From NCBI RefSeq assembly GCF_047272945.1, contig NZ_JBKOPS010000001.1, positions 186,001-250,000 of the forward strand: a stretch of DNA of 64,000 nt, read 5' to 3'. The first letter of the stretch is position 1, and each line of letters starts with the position of its first letter. The translations under genes were made by a program, and so were the position numbers. The notes below the pieces were generated by a model. That model was not told the origin of the DNA. It did not search any database and saw only the letters and a list, made by a program, of their open reading frames with translations. This stretch comes from Rubrolithibacter danxiaensis. GTDB taxonomy: Bacteria > Bacteroidota > Bacteroidia > Sphingobacteriales > Sphingobacteriaceae. Shown piece after piece: positions 28,116 to 35,972 of this stretch.

Positions 28116-28700
28116 TTAATTGAAATCGTTTTCTATAATAATATTGTACTTGAACAAAAGGCCGGCAAGACTATCAGAATGGAATTTCGCTTTTGCCAGT
28201 GTATTATTTTCAGGATCTATATTAAAGTTATAAGCCGTAATAAAATCGGCACCTTTAAGCACGGTACGGCTGAATATCGTTCTGTTCAGGTCGCATTTTT
28301 TAAAAACCGCATTGGTAAGATCTGCTTCGGTAAAATCAGCCTCTGTTAAAGAGGATTCTATAAATTTCGTTCCCTTTAATTTCTTTTTATGGAATATGGT
28401 ATAATTAAGAAGGCATTTTTCGAAATAAACAGAAAAGGAAAAATCTTTGCAGGAACTAAAATTTACACCTGTGATTTTACAATTGCGGAAACTGACATTT
28501 TGAAATCCTGAATTTGCGATTTTAGTCAGTGATAAGTTGCAATTATCAAATTCGCAATTTATAAACAACTGATATGAAAGCTCAGCATAAGCAAGATCAC
28601 AATTTAAAAACCTGCAACTCTCAAACACACGTTCCTCGCCCTGAATCTCTTCCGGTGTTGCATTCTTAAAAACAATATCTTCGTCAATTTTCTGATCCAT
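28116..28700 (-). CDS. Pentapeptide-repeat protein (Qnr-like)
   Basis: This 194-aa protein is built from tandem A(D/N)LxF-type repeats, such as FINCEFDNCNLS, SLTEADFTEADLTNAVFKKC and VLKGADF, which fold into a right-handed square beta-helix. A C-terminal helix region (LAKAKFHSDSLAGLLFKY) resembles the dimerisation tail of Qnr proteins. Qnr/MfpA proteins mimic DNA and protect DNA gyrase from quinolones or toxins. Seen here: repeats and the tail. Gyrase binding is inference, strengthened by the adjacent GyrI-like gene 59 bp upstream on the same strand. A general pentapeptide protein of other function is possible. Confidence 0.83.
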   Translation of the reverse strand: MDQKIDEDIVFKNATPEEIQGEERVFESCRFLNCDLAYAELSYQLFINCEFDNCNLSLTKIANSGFQNVSFRNCKITGVNFSSCKDFSFSVYFEKCLLNYTIFHKKKLKGTKFIESSLTEADFTEADLTNAVFKKCDLNRTIFSRTVLKGADFITAYNFNIDPENNTLAKAKFHSDSLAGLLFKYNIIIENDFN

Positions 28701-28759
28701 ACAAGCAGACTACTTATTAATGCTTCTAAAATAAGTAAAATCCGACATCTGCCTTCTTT

Positions 28760-29383
28760 TTATTTGATAGGTTCCCTCAATATTGTTTTTAGTTTACCCG
28801 GAGCGGTTTTAGCAAAATCAGACAAATAAATCTCGTGGTGAAGCCCACTCTTCATGAGTTTATGTTTTTGCATAAACTCATTCATTTTTGCAAGTGTTTC
28901 CACTTCTTTATTAAAAGGGCCAGTGTGGAGCATCTGAACCGATTTTCCTTCATTCATGCTAAACAATTCAACTTCCCTTGCAAGCAGCATTTTCTTTTTC
29001 CAGAAAACCGTTTCAATTGCATTTTCAATATCTTCCCTGGTAACAAAATCGGGCATTCTTATTAACAGCCGGTACTCCCATTCTGCCCTCGGTACTTTTA
29101 AGGCTGCTTCTGTTATTGTTATTTCCTTATACTTTTCTTCATCAAACCACCACAAAGCCTCCAGTTTTGCAACAATAAAATCGCTTTCTCTGGCTTTTAA
29201 AATAAATTTAACTGCATAGGCGATAGAATATAATGCCTTAATTTTGAGTTCGAATATTTTTTCTGAAGGATCTCCCTTACCCCTAACAGATAGAAATTGC
29301 GCTGCCTCAACTTGAACCAGTTCCGGTTCGTTTTTCGCCGAATAATAACTTTTGTACGCCTTTGACAAATTAAACTTTTCCAT
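28760..29383 (-). CDS. GyrI-like small-molecule-binding domain protein
   Basis: This 207-aa soluble protein resembles the stand-alone GyrI-like/SHS2 family: ELVQVEAAQFLSVRGKGDPSE at the start of the domain (in part), ALWWFDEEKY, EWEYRLLIRMPDFVT, and SVQMLHTGPFNKEVETL. E. coli GyrI (SbmC) inhibits gyrase, while related domains bind cationic lipophilic drugs in multidrug regulators; a few hydrolyse cyclopropanoids. I chose the ATG at 29383 (MEKFNLSK) over the TTG at 29401. It is the first gene of the row that continues with the Qnr-like protein, a 75-aa protein and a PaiB-like protein. Confidence 0.85.
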   Translation of the reverse strand: MEKFNLSKAYKSYYSAKNEPELVQVEAAQFLSVRGKGDPSEKIFELKIKALYSIAYAVKFILKARESDFIVAKLEALWWFDEEKYKEITITEAALKVPRAEWEYRLLIRMPDFVTREDIENAIETVFWKKKMLLAREVELFSMNEGKSVQMLHTGPFNKEVETLAKMNEFMQKHKLMKSGLHHEIYLSDFAKTAPGKLKTILREPIK

Positions 29384-29512
29384 TTTTTGCTTTTGTCGCA
29401 AAGAAAAAAGCTATAATGACAATCCTATGTCAGCAGGAGAACCTAGTAATTTTTTCAGGGGCAGAACTAAGAAAACCAGAAAGAATAAAGCTGAATGTAC
29501 CCCTAAGCCAAT

Positions 29513-31294
29513 TCATCTGCTTGTTATCGGCAGCTTAAAGTAAAAGACAGATCCTTTACCGGGCTCACTTTCCATCCAGAAGTAACCATGATGCCGGGTA
29601 AGAATTTCGGAAACAATATACAAACCGAGACCTAAGCCTTCGTATTTCATTGCTGTTGAATCAATCCTGTAAAAGCGGTCAAATATTTTATCCAGGTTTT
29701 CTTTTTCAATACCAATACCAAAATCCTGAACTGTTACAACAATGAAATCACTTTCTATGAAAGAATCTACAAGGATAGAATTACTGCCGGGAGAATATTT
29801 AATTGCATTGGAAAGCACATTGGTCATTACCTGCTCCAGCCGATATTTATCGCCTTGAAATGTAACAGAAACAGCATTTTTTATTTCGATGATATGGCTG
29901 CTTGTTGAATGCTGCATTACTTCTACACTTTCTTTGAGCATGGCACCAAAATCAAAATAAGTAAGATTATAGATTAATTTCCCCGCAGATATTTTAGAAA
30001 CATCAAGCAGTTCTGCGATTAAACTTTCCAGTTTTTTTAACTGATCGATGCTTTTATTGATAAAACCCTGCTGGTCATCTTTCTGCCCTAAAATCTGCAG
30101 ATACAACTTAATACTTGTTAACGGAGTTTTCAGCTCATGGCTTGCCATACTTACGAACTCGTCCATTTTTTTGAGCTGCGAAGCGCTATGCTGTTGCGCC
30201 ATTTCCTGCTCGGTTATATCTGTAAGTGTACCCAGATAACCTAACTCATCTTCAAAAAAAGGCTGACCGATTGAAAGAAACCAGCGATATTCGCCATCAC
30301 TTCTTTTAAGCCTGAACTTAGCACGATAAGGAGATCTCGTTTGCAAGCATTGCTGATATTGCTGTTTCTGTAACCCGGAATCATCAGGATGAATGGATGC
30401 TCTCCACCCAGCCCCATAACTGTCTTCTACCTTAAGGCCCGAGTAAGTTTCCCATTGGTTACTGATATAATTTACAACACCCTGGCAATCCGTTTGCCAG
30501 ATGAAAAGCGGTGCATTATCGGCCAGAAAGCGAAAATATTTTTCATTCCTTGCTGTTATCTCCGAAACCTGTTTCTGATCATGAGTATCGGTACAGGTTC
30601 CAATCCAAAGCCGGATATTGCCTTTATTATCCCGCATGGGTTTAGTGCGACTTAGATGCCATCGGTAAACACCATTGCCGTCACGCAGCCGGAGCTCCAT
30701 TTCATAACTAAGCCCCTGATGTATATTATTTTCATAAGCCTTTCTAACAGATCCCCGATCATCCGGGTGAATAAGTGTCCAGATCGAATTCCTTAACTCG
30801 TCTGTTGTATTTACACCCGTAAATACAAACCATTCTTTATTATAGTAATTTGCCTTGCCATTAATATCTGCAGTCCAAACCTTATCAGGTACCGATTCGG
30901 CCAGAAACCTGAAATACTCTTCCTTTTCCCGGATGTATTTTAAACTATTTAACTGAGCTTTTGCAATTAACAGCAGCATGATACTTGTTAAAGCAATTAA
31001 AACACTGATAGAATAGGAATGATGAGGTATAAAAAGAAAAAGATCAGGGTTAAAGAGGATGATAACGGAAACAATGCAAGCAAGAATTAACGCGAGTACA
31101 GCAGAACGAAGCCCGCTATAAATGGCGCACAAAAGAATGGCAGTCAGATAAAGTGTATATGGAATTTTAGAGCCTAAACCGGCGAAAGCATAAAATTTTA
31201 TTACGGTGGCACTCAGGACCAGGATAACGGGCATTCCATATTCCAGGTACCCGGATTTCTTTTTATAAACCGGCAATTCGTTAAACTTCCACAT
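29513..31294 (-). CDS. PAS-domain sensor histidine kinase
   Basis: This 593-aa membrane kinase has four or so N-terminal membrane helices (residues about 18-115), then two PAS/PAC units (SVPDKVWTADINGKANYYNK and NAPLFIWQTDCQGVVNYISN). HisKA (MASHELKTPLTSIKLYL, phospho-His) and an HATPase domain with the N box (NVLSNAIKYSPGSN), DFGIGI and GLGLGLYI follow. No receiver domain or cognate response regulator is adjacent, so it is an orphan kinase here. The signal is unknown; PAS repeats of this type often respond to small ligands or redox state. Confidence 0.92.
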   Translation of the reverse strand: MWKFNELPVYKKKSGYLEYGMPVILVLSATVIKFYAFAGLGSKIPYTLYLTAILLCAIYSGLRSAVLALILACIVSVIILFNPDLFLFIPHHSYSISVLIALTSIMLLLIAKAQLNSLKYIREKEEYFRFLAESVPDKVWTADINGKANYYNKEWFVFTGVNTTDELRNSIWTLIHPDDRGSVRKAYENNIHQGLSYEMELRLRDGNGVYRWHLSRTKPMRDNKGNIRLWIGTCTDTHDQKQVSEITARNEKYFRFLADNAPLFIWQTDCQGVVNYISNQWETYSGLKVEDSYGAGWRASIHPDDSGLQKQQYQQCLQTRSPYRAKFRLKRSDGEYRWFLSIGQPFFEDELGYLGTLTDITEQEMAQQHSASQLKKMDEFVSMASHELKTPLTSIKLYLQILGQKDDQQGFINKSIDQLKKLESLIAELLDVSKISAGKLIYNLTYFDFGAMLKESVEVMQHSTSSHIIEIKNAVSVTFQGDKYRLEQVMTNVLSNAIKYSPGSNSILVDSFIESDFIVVTVQDFGIGIEKENLDKIFDRFYRIDSTAMKYEGLGLGLYIVSEILTRHHGYFWMESEPGKGSVFYFKLPITSR

Positions 31295-31355
31295 TAACAG
31301 TCTATAAATATATCGAATTTCCTTAGAATGTGATATTTCCGGTTTTACCCTTACT

Positions 31356-31985
31356 CTATGCTTTTAAAATAAATCCTACTTCTTCTAAACTTTTACCTTT
31401 AAATGTTGCTGTTTTTATGTCATCATAACGGCCTGTTTTATCAAGAAGAAAACTTTTAAGTCCCAATTCGCTGGCGGCTTTTATTTCAGATTCGGGGTCA
31501 TCTCCTACCACAAGAATATCTTCCGGATTGAACCTGTATTTATCAATAAGCCGCTCCATTATGTCTTTCTTAGTATCACTGCTCCTGTCCGGATCCACTA
31601 TACAGATTTCTTCAAAATCACTTTCAATACCCAAACATTTAATTTTGCTTTGCTGGAGTTTCAGAAAACCAGTAGTCAGTAGAAACTTTCTTGCCTTTAA
31701 TTCACGAATAAAGTTATAATCGTCATAATAGGTCATCTTCTTTTCGAAAACAGCATTGCGAAGCAATGTCATTGCTTCTTCTGTTAGTTGGTGTGGAAAA
31801 TTATACTTTGCAGATACTTTTTGAAAAGGTATCCGCATAATATCCTGTTTGGCATCATCAATAACAGAATGTTCTAACTTAAATCGTGAATCTGCCAGTA
31901 AACTAAACAAGGGCGAGAATAATTCATCCGCTATTGAGCTGACGGGATAAATGGTGTTATCCAAATCGAGTATTAAAGTAAGCAT
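31356..31985 (-). CDS. HAD hydrolase, pyrimidine 5'-nucleotidase-like
   Basis: This 209-aa HAD phosphatase has motif I DLDNTIYPVSS, the wording typical of pyrimidine 5'-nucleotidase/phosphoglycolate-type members, an all-helical cap, motif II FLLTTGF, and motif IV VVGDDPESEIKAASELG. The ATG at 31985 is preferred to the TTG one codon before. It may remove phosphate from nucleotides or sugar phosphates; the sequence does not decide which. It lies between the PAS kinase and the SDR gene on the same strand with 60-90-bp gaps. Confidence 0.82.
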   Translation of the reverse strand: MLTLILDLDNTIYPVSSIADELFSPLFSLLADSRFKLEHSVIDDAKQDIMRIPFQKVSAKYNFPHQLTEEAMTLLRNAVFEKKMTYYDDYNFIRELKARKFLLTTGFLKLQQSKIKCLGIESDFEEICIVDPDRSSDTKKDIMERLIDKYRFNPEDILVVGDDPESEIKAASELGLKSFLLDKTGRYDDIKTATFKGKSLEEVGFILKA

Positions 31986-32072
31986 CAAAGGAAATTTTTG
32001 TGATATTAATAAAAAATAACCAGTGATGCTTTCTTTTTGTGTTTTAAACCTGAGAGATCAGAAGATTGAATA

Positions 32073-32834
32073 TTACAAAAACATTCCTCCTGAGGCTTCA
32101 ATTCGTTGAGCATTTACCCAGCGTGCATCTTCTGAACATAAAAACGCAATTACTCCCCCGATATCTTCCGGTTGCCCTACCCGGCCCAATGCTGTTTGTG
32201 CCGACATGTATTCGTTTAAATTAGCATGAGATTCAAATGCCGATCTGGTAAAATCTGTTTCTATTATTCCCGGAGCAACAACATTGGCGGTAATCCCTCT
32301 GCTGCCTACCTCTTTGGCAAGATATTTTGTAAAAACTTCTATAGCCCCTTTCATCGAAGCGTAAGCTGCATATCCCAGGGTGGTAAAGCGGGTAAGGCCT
32401 GTAGATATATTAATAATACGGCCTGAGTCTGCAAGCAGTGGTAATGCTTTCTGAGTTAAAAAATAGACGCCTTTAAAATGTACATTAAAAAGGCTGTCGA
32501 AAGCTTCTTCGGATGTTTGCGAAATTAAAGAAGCAGCATCAATACCGGCATTATTTATCAGGTAATTAAATTTATCAGTATCCCAAACCTCCTTTAGTTT
32601 TTCAGACAGCGTATTAAAAAAATTGTCGAAAGAAGCTGTATCGGCCACATCCAACTGTATTGCCAGTGCCTGTTGCCCTTTCGCTTTAATTTCAGAAACC
32701 ACTTCCAGCGCTTTGTCTTTTTCGGCACGATAGGTAATAATTACATCTATACCTTTATCTGCTAATTGTAATGCCGCATTTCTGCCAAGGCCACGGCTTC
32801 CGCCTGTAATTAAAGCAATCTTACGTTGAGTCAT
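32073..32834 (-). CDS. SDR-family oxidoreductase (3-oxoacyl-ACP reductase-like)
   Basis: This NAD(P)H-dependent short-chain dehydrogenase of about 253 aa carries the Rossmann TGGSRGLGRNAA motif, NNAGID, the catalytic Ser of NIST, and YxxxK in YAAYASMKGA, followed by the C-terminal GRVGQPEDIGGVIAFLCSEDARWV block. The native substrate is unknown. The ATG at 32834 (MTQRKIALITGG) is favoured over 32861, because a TAnnTTTG element at 32859-32866 overlaps the longer frame. An AraC-type regulator gene lies directly upstream on the same strand and may control it. Confidence 0.88.
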   Translation of the reverse strand: MTQRKIALITGGSRGLGRNAALQLADKGIDVIITYRAEKDKALEVVSEIKAKGQQALAIQLDVADTASFDNFFNTLSEKLKEVWDTDKFNYLINNAGIDAASLISQTSEEAFDSLFNVHFKGVYFLTQKALPLLADSGRIINISTGLTRFTTLGYAAYASMKGAIEVFTKYLAKEVGSRGITANVVAPGIIETDFTRSAFESHANLNEYMSAQTALGRVGQPEDIGGVIAFLCSEDARWVNAQRIEASGGMFL

Positions 32835-32858
32835 ATTTTTATCAGTTAAAATCATGCC

Positions 32859-32866
32859 CAAAAGTA
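32859..32866 (-). promoter_or_regulatory. Possible -7 element of the SDR gene
   Basis: Minus-strand TACTTTTG matches TAnnTTTG and would start transcription about 20 bases before the ATG at 32834. No good -33 TTG was found at normal spacing, so this is weak, but it argues against the longer start. Confidence 0.3.
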
Positions 32867-32904
32867 GCGGCTGTTTTTAACCGAATTCTGGTGAGTGTTT
32901 CAGT

Positions 32905-33315
32905 TTAAATGGTGACTGTTTCAGTTTTTTTACTGTATTTCTCCATCTGAAACTGTTCCCGGTATTGTTTTGGAGTTTTACCCGTGAACCGCTTAAAGAA
33001 TTTGGTAAAGTTAGAAGGATCAAAAGTAAGCAGGGTAGCAATTTCTGCTATAGTCGTGTTATTTTCTTCCAGCATTGCCCTTGCTATGGCTGTAAGCTTT
33101 TCTTCGAAAAAATAGCAGGGAGCTTTACCTGTAGTTAGTTTAATGGTGTTACTGAGATGCGTTGGATGAATATGCAGAATATCGGCGAAGTCGCGTATTT
33201 CAAACATCTCGATAGTACGCCCTTCCACAACATCTGATAAATGCTTATCCAGTTCGTGCAAAAAAGCAGAAGTTATTTCATGCTGCCGAGCAAGTATTTT
33301 CTTAGGCAAATTCAT
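32905..33315 (-). CDS. AraC-family helix-turn-helix regulator
   Basis: This short 136-aa regulator consists of little more than the AraC-type double HTH (FADILHIHPTHLSNTIKLTTG, in part, and TIAEIATLLTFDPSNFTKFFKRFTGKTP, in part). The preceding 30 residues are helical and there is no effector-binding cupin. It resembles the DNA-binding half of larger AraC proteins. It is 70 bp upstream of the SDR gene in the same direction and is a plausible local regulator of it. Start at ATG 33315. Confidence 0.85.
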   Translation of the reverse strand: MNLPKKILARQHEITSAFLHELDKHLSDVVEGRTIEMFEIRDFADILHIHPTHLSNTIKLTTGKAPCYFFEEKLTAIARAMLEENNTTIAEIATLLTFDPSNFTKFFKRFTGKTPKQYREQFQMEKYSKKTETVTI

Positions 33316-33347
33316 ACGTTTATAATTTGCTCATTGGGTCACATAAG

Positions 33348-34676
33348 TTATACTTCCTGGTTAATATCCCAGGCTTCCATATAGTCAGCAATCCGGCGTA
33401 AAAATGTTCCTCCTAATGCTCCGTCAACCACCCGGTGGTCGTATGAAAGCGACAGGAACATCATGTGCCTGATCGCAATAACATCACCCGCTTCTGTTTC
33501 TATAACCGCTGGTTTCTTTTTGATGGTACCGATAGCCAGGATCGCTACCTGTGGCTGGTTAATAATAGGAGTTCCGATAATATTGCCGAACGAGCCGATA
33601 TTAGTGATGGTAAAAGTTCCGTCTTTAACTTCATCAGGCTGCAGTTTATTGGTACGGGCCCTGTTGGCAAGATCATTCACAGTTTTGGTTAAACCGACGA
33701 TATTTAACTGATCTGCATTGCGAATAACCGGTACGATCAGATTTCCTGTGGGAAGGGCAGCTGCAATGCCAATATTAATATCCCGCTTTTTAATGATCTG
33801 AGAACCATTAACCGACACATTCACCATTGGAAAATCTTTTAAAGCCCGGGTTACGGCTTCAATAAAAATTGGCGTAAAGGTAATTTTCTGGCCTTCACGC
33901 TTTTCAAATGCCGTTTTTATCTTATCACGCCACTTAACAATATTGGTTACATCCGCTTCAACAACAGAAGTAACGTGCGGAGCAACCTGCTTGCTCATTA
34001 CCATGTGGTCGGCAATGATCTTCCGCATCCGGTCCATTTCTATAATCTCATCTCCACCCGTAATTGATGCAGCGGGTTTTGAAACATTATTTATAGTTTC
34101 ACTACTTCTTTGTTCTGTCAAATCTCGGCTAGCAGAAGCTGTTTTCTTAGCCTGATTGTTGACATAATCCAGAATATCCTGTTTAGTTACCCTTCCTTCT
34201 GCACCGGTTCCTTTGATGTTGTCGAGCTCTTGAGGCGAAATACCTTCTTCAGCGGCGATACTTTTTACGAGGGGAGAATAAAACCGGGAAGTATTCTTTA
34301 GATCAACTGAAGCCCCTGCTGTCTGCTCACGCTGTGCAATTTGCTCAATACCCGGAATTACCCGATCTTCTTCCTGCTTTTCTTTTAGCGATTCCTTTGT
34401 ATCTGCTACCCCTGATGGGGTTTCTTCATTTTCTCCTTCAATTTCGATTAACGCAATTACATCGCCTACCTGGGCAACTTCATTTTCATTAAATAAATGC
34501 TTAACCAGTTTCCCGCTAACCGGCGATGGCACTTCAGAATCAACTTTATCTGTGGCTATTTCCAATACTGCATCATCTGCTTCGATCAAATCGCCGGGTT
34601 GCTTCAGCCATTTTGTAACAGTAGCTTCGGCAACACTTTCGCCCATTTTCGGTAGCACTAATTTATATTGAGCCAT
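33348..34676 (-). CDS. Dihydrolipoamide acyltransferase, E2 of a 2-oxoacid dehydrogenase complex
   Basis: This 442-aa E2 subunit transfers acyl groups from a lipoyl arm to CoA. In order it has a lipoyl domain (EIATDKVDSEV, lipoyl-Lys44 from the chosen start), a linker, a peripheral subunit-binding domain (YSPLVKSIAAEEGISPQEL), a second linker, and the catalytic acyltransferase domain with SLSYDHRVVDG (His and Asp). The ATG at 34676 (MAQYKLVLPKMG) fits the family start better than 34703. The sequence resembles branched-chain or 2-oxoglutarate-type E2s, but the subtype is not decided. E1 and E3 genes are not in the window. Confidence 0.92.
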   Translation of the reverse strand: MAQYKLVLPKMGESVAEATVTKWLKQPGDLIEADDAVLEIATDKVDSEVPSPVSGKLVKHLFNENEVAQVGDVIALIEIEGENEETPSGVADTKESLKEKQEEDRVIPGIEQIAQREQTAGASVDLKNTSRFYSPLVKSIAAEEGISPQELDNIKGTGAEGRVTKQDILDYVNNQAKKTASASRDLTEQRSSETINNVSKPAASITGGDEIIEMDRMRKIIADHMVMSKQVAPHVTSVVEADVTNIVKWRDKIKTAFEKREGQKITFTPIFIEAVTRALKDFPMVNVSVNGSQIIKKRDINIGIAAALPTGNLIVPVIRNADQLNIVGLTKTVNDLANRARTNKLQPDEVKDGTFTITNIGSFGNIIGTPIINQPQVAILAIGTIKKKPAVIETEAGDVIAIRHMMFLSLSYDHRVVDGALGGTFLRRIADYMEAWDINQEV

Positions 34677-34700
34677 AGATAAAAATTGATTTATTGTGAG

Positions 34701-34708
34701 CAAAAATA
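34701..34708 (-). promoter_or_regulatory. Possible -7 element of the E2 gene
   Basis: Minus-strand TATTTTTG matches TAnnTTTG, 25 bases before the ATG at 34676. It overlaps the longer frame, supporting the shorter start. No -33 partner was seen. Confidence 0.3.
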
Positions 34709-34718
34709 ACGCTTTTTG

Positions 34719-35969
34719 TTAAAATGCCTGTTCTTGGCGAAGTAAATTATAGAGCATGGTAAGAGCGCTGATTGCTCCACGTTCAATATTTTGTGTACGA
34801 CGATTTCCAAACTGAAATCTTTTCGTTACCACTCTGTTTCTATTTGCTGCTGCTATCCAGACAGTGCCTACCGGTTTTTCTTGCGTCCCTCCATCGGGTC
34901 CGGCTATACCGCTTATGGCTATTGAATAGTCTGAATCAAAATTTTTTACAGCCCCGGTCGCCATTTCTCTGACCGTTTCTTCGCTTACTGCTCCAAAGTT
35001 TTCCAGGGTATCTTCAGACACGCCCAGCACTTTCATTTTTAACTCATTTGAATAAGTAACTGCCCCTCCGAGATATACCGTACTGCTACCCGGGTGCTGG
35101 GTAATAAGATGAGAAATATACCCCCCTGTACAACTTTCCGCGACAGCTAAAGATAAACCTGCACCCTGCATCGCGTCAAGGACGACTTTTTCAATTGGCT
35201 TATCTTCACTCGCAATAATGAATTCACCTACTTCGTCAGTTATCTTTGCTGCATACAAAGCAATTTCTTCCCTTAATTTACTTTCGTTTCCTCCGTATCC
35301 GCTTAGTCGTAAGCGTACCTGGCCCAATTTTGGAAGATAGGCCAATTTAATATATGGAGGGAGTGAATCCTCTATCAGCGCAATCTTGTTTGCCAGAAAC
35401 GACTCACCAATTCCTGCAGTTAAAATAGTATGATGAATGATGGCAGGTAATTGAAATCGCTGCTTTAAACGCGGAATCACTTCCTCCTCCATTAAATACA
35501 TCATTTCAAAAGGTACACCCGGCATAGACACATATATTGTATCCTGGTTATCAAACCACATTCCGGGAGCAGTGCCATTTTTATTTAACAGAACCTGGCA
35601 GTTTTCAGGAACGTCTGCCTGTTGCAGGTTGGTTTCAAGTAAAGGTGCCTTGTACCGCTTAAAAATTCCTTTTACATTTTCAAGGGTTGCATCATCTCTT
35701 TTAAAACCTACTCCAAAATATTCCGCCAAAGTTTTTTTAGTAATATCATCCTTTGTAGGCCCTAAGCCGCCGGTAATAAGGATAATATCAGCCCTTTGCG
35801 AAGCAGCTTTAAGAGAGTCAAGGATATGAGAACGATCATCTGAGGCAGAAGTTATCTGTTTAACGCGGATGCCAATATTGTTTAACTGCCGGGCTATCCA
35901 GGCAGAATTCGTATCCACAATCTGCCCGATCAGGATCTCATCTCCTATGGTAATAATTTCGGCTAACAT
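34719..35969 (-). CDS. cinA: CinA-family protein (NMN deamidase)
   Basis: This two-domain protein of 416 aa has an N-terminal MoCF-biosynthesis-like domain (AEIITIGDEILIGQIVDTNS, then LITGGLGPTKDDITKK) and a C-terminal CinA domain (SLAVAESCTGGYISHLI, GGAVTYSNELK, AISGIAGPDGGTQEKPVGTVW). CinA proteins recycle pyridine nucleotides by deamidating NMN, and some also hydrolyse ADP-ribose; the competence link is specific to other bacteria. It starts 3 bp after lptD ends and is 43 bp from the E2 start, suggesting a common transcript. Confidence 0.94.
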   Translation of the reverse strand: MLAEIITIGDEILIGQIVDTNSAWIARQLNNIGIRVKQITSASDDRSHILDSLKAASQRADIILITGGLGPTKDDITKKTLAEYFGVGFKRDDATLENVKGIFKRYKAPLLETNLQQADVPENCQVLLNKNGTAPGMWFDNQDTIYVSMPGVPFEMMYLMEEEVIPRLKQRFQLPAIIHHTILTAGIGESFLANKIALIEDSLPPYIKLAYLPKLGQVRLRLSGYGGNESKLREEIALYAAKITDEVGEFIIASEDKPIEKVVLDAMQGAGLSLAVAESCTGGYISHLITQHPGSSTVYLGGAVTYSNELKMKVLGVSEDTLENFGAVSEETVREMATGAVKNFDSDYSIAISGIAGPDGGTQEKPVGTVWIAAANRNRVVTKRFQFGNRRTQNIERGAISALTMLYNLLRQEQAF

Positions 35970-35972
35970 GTA

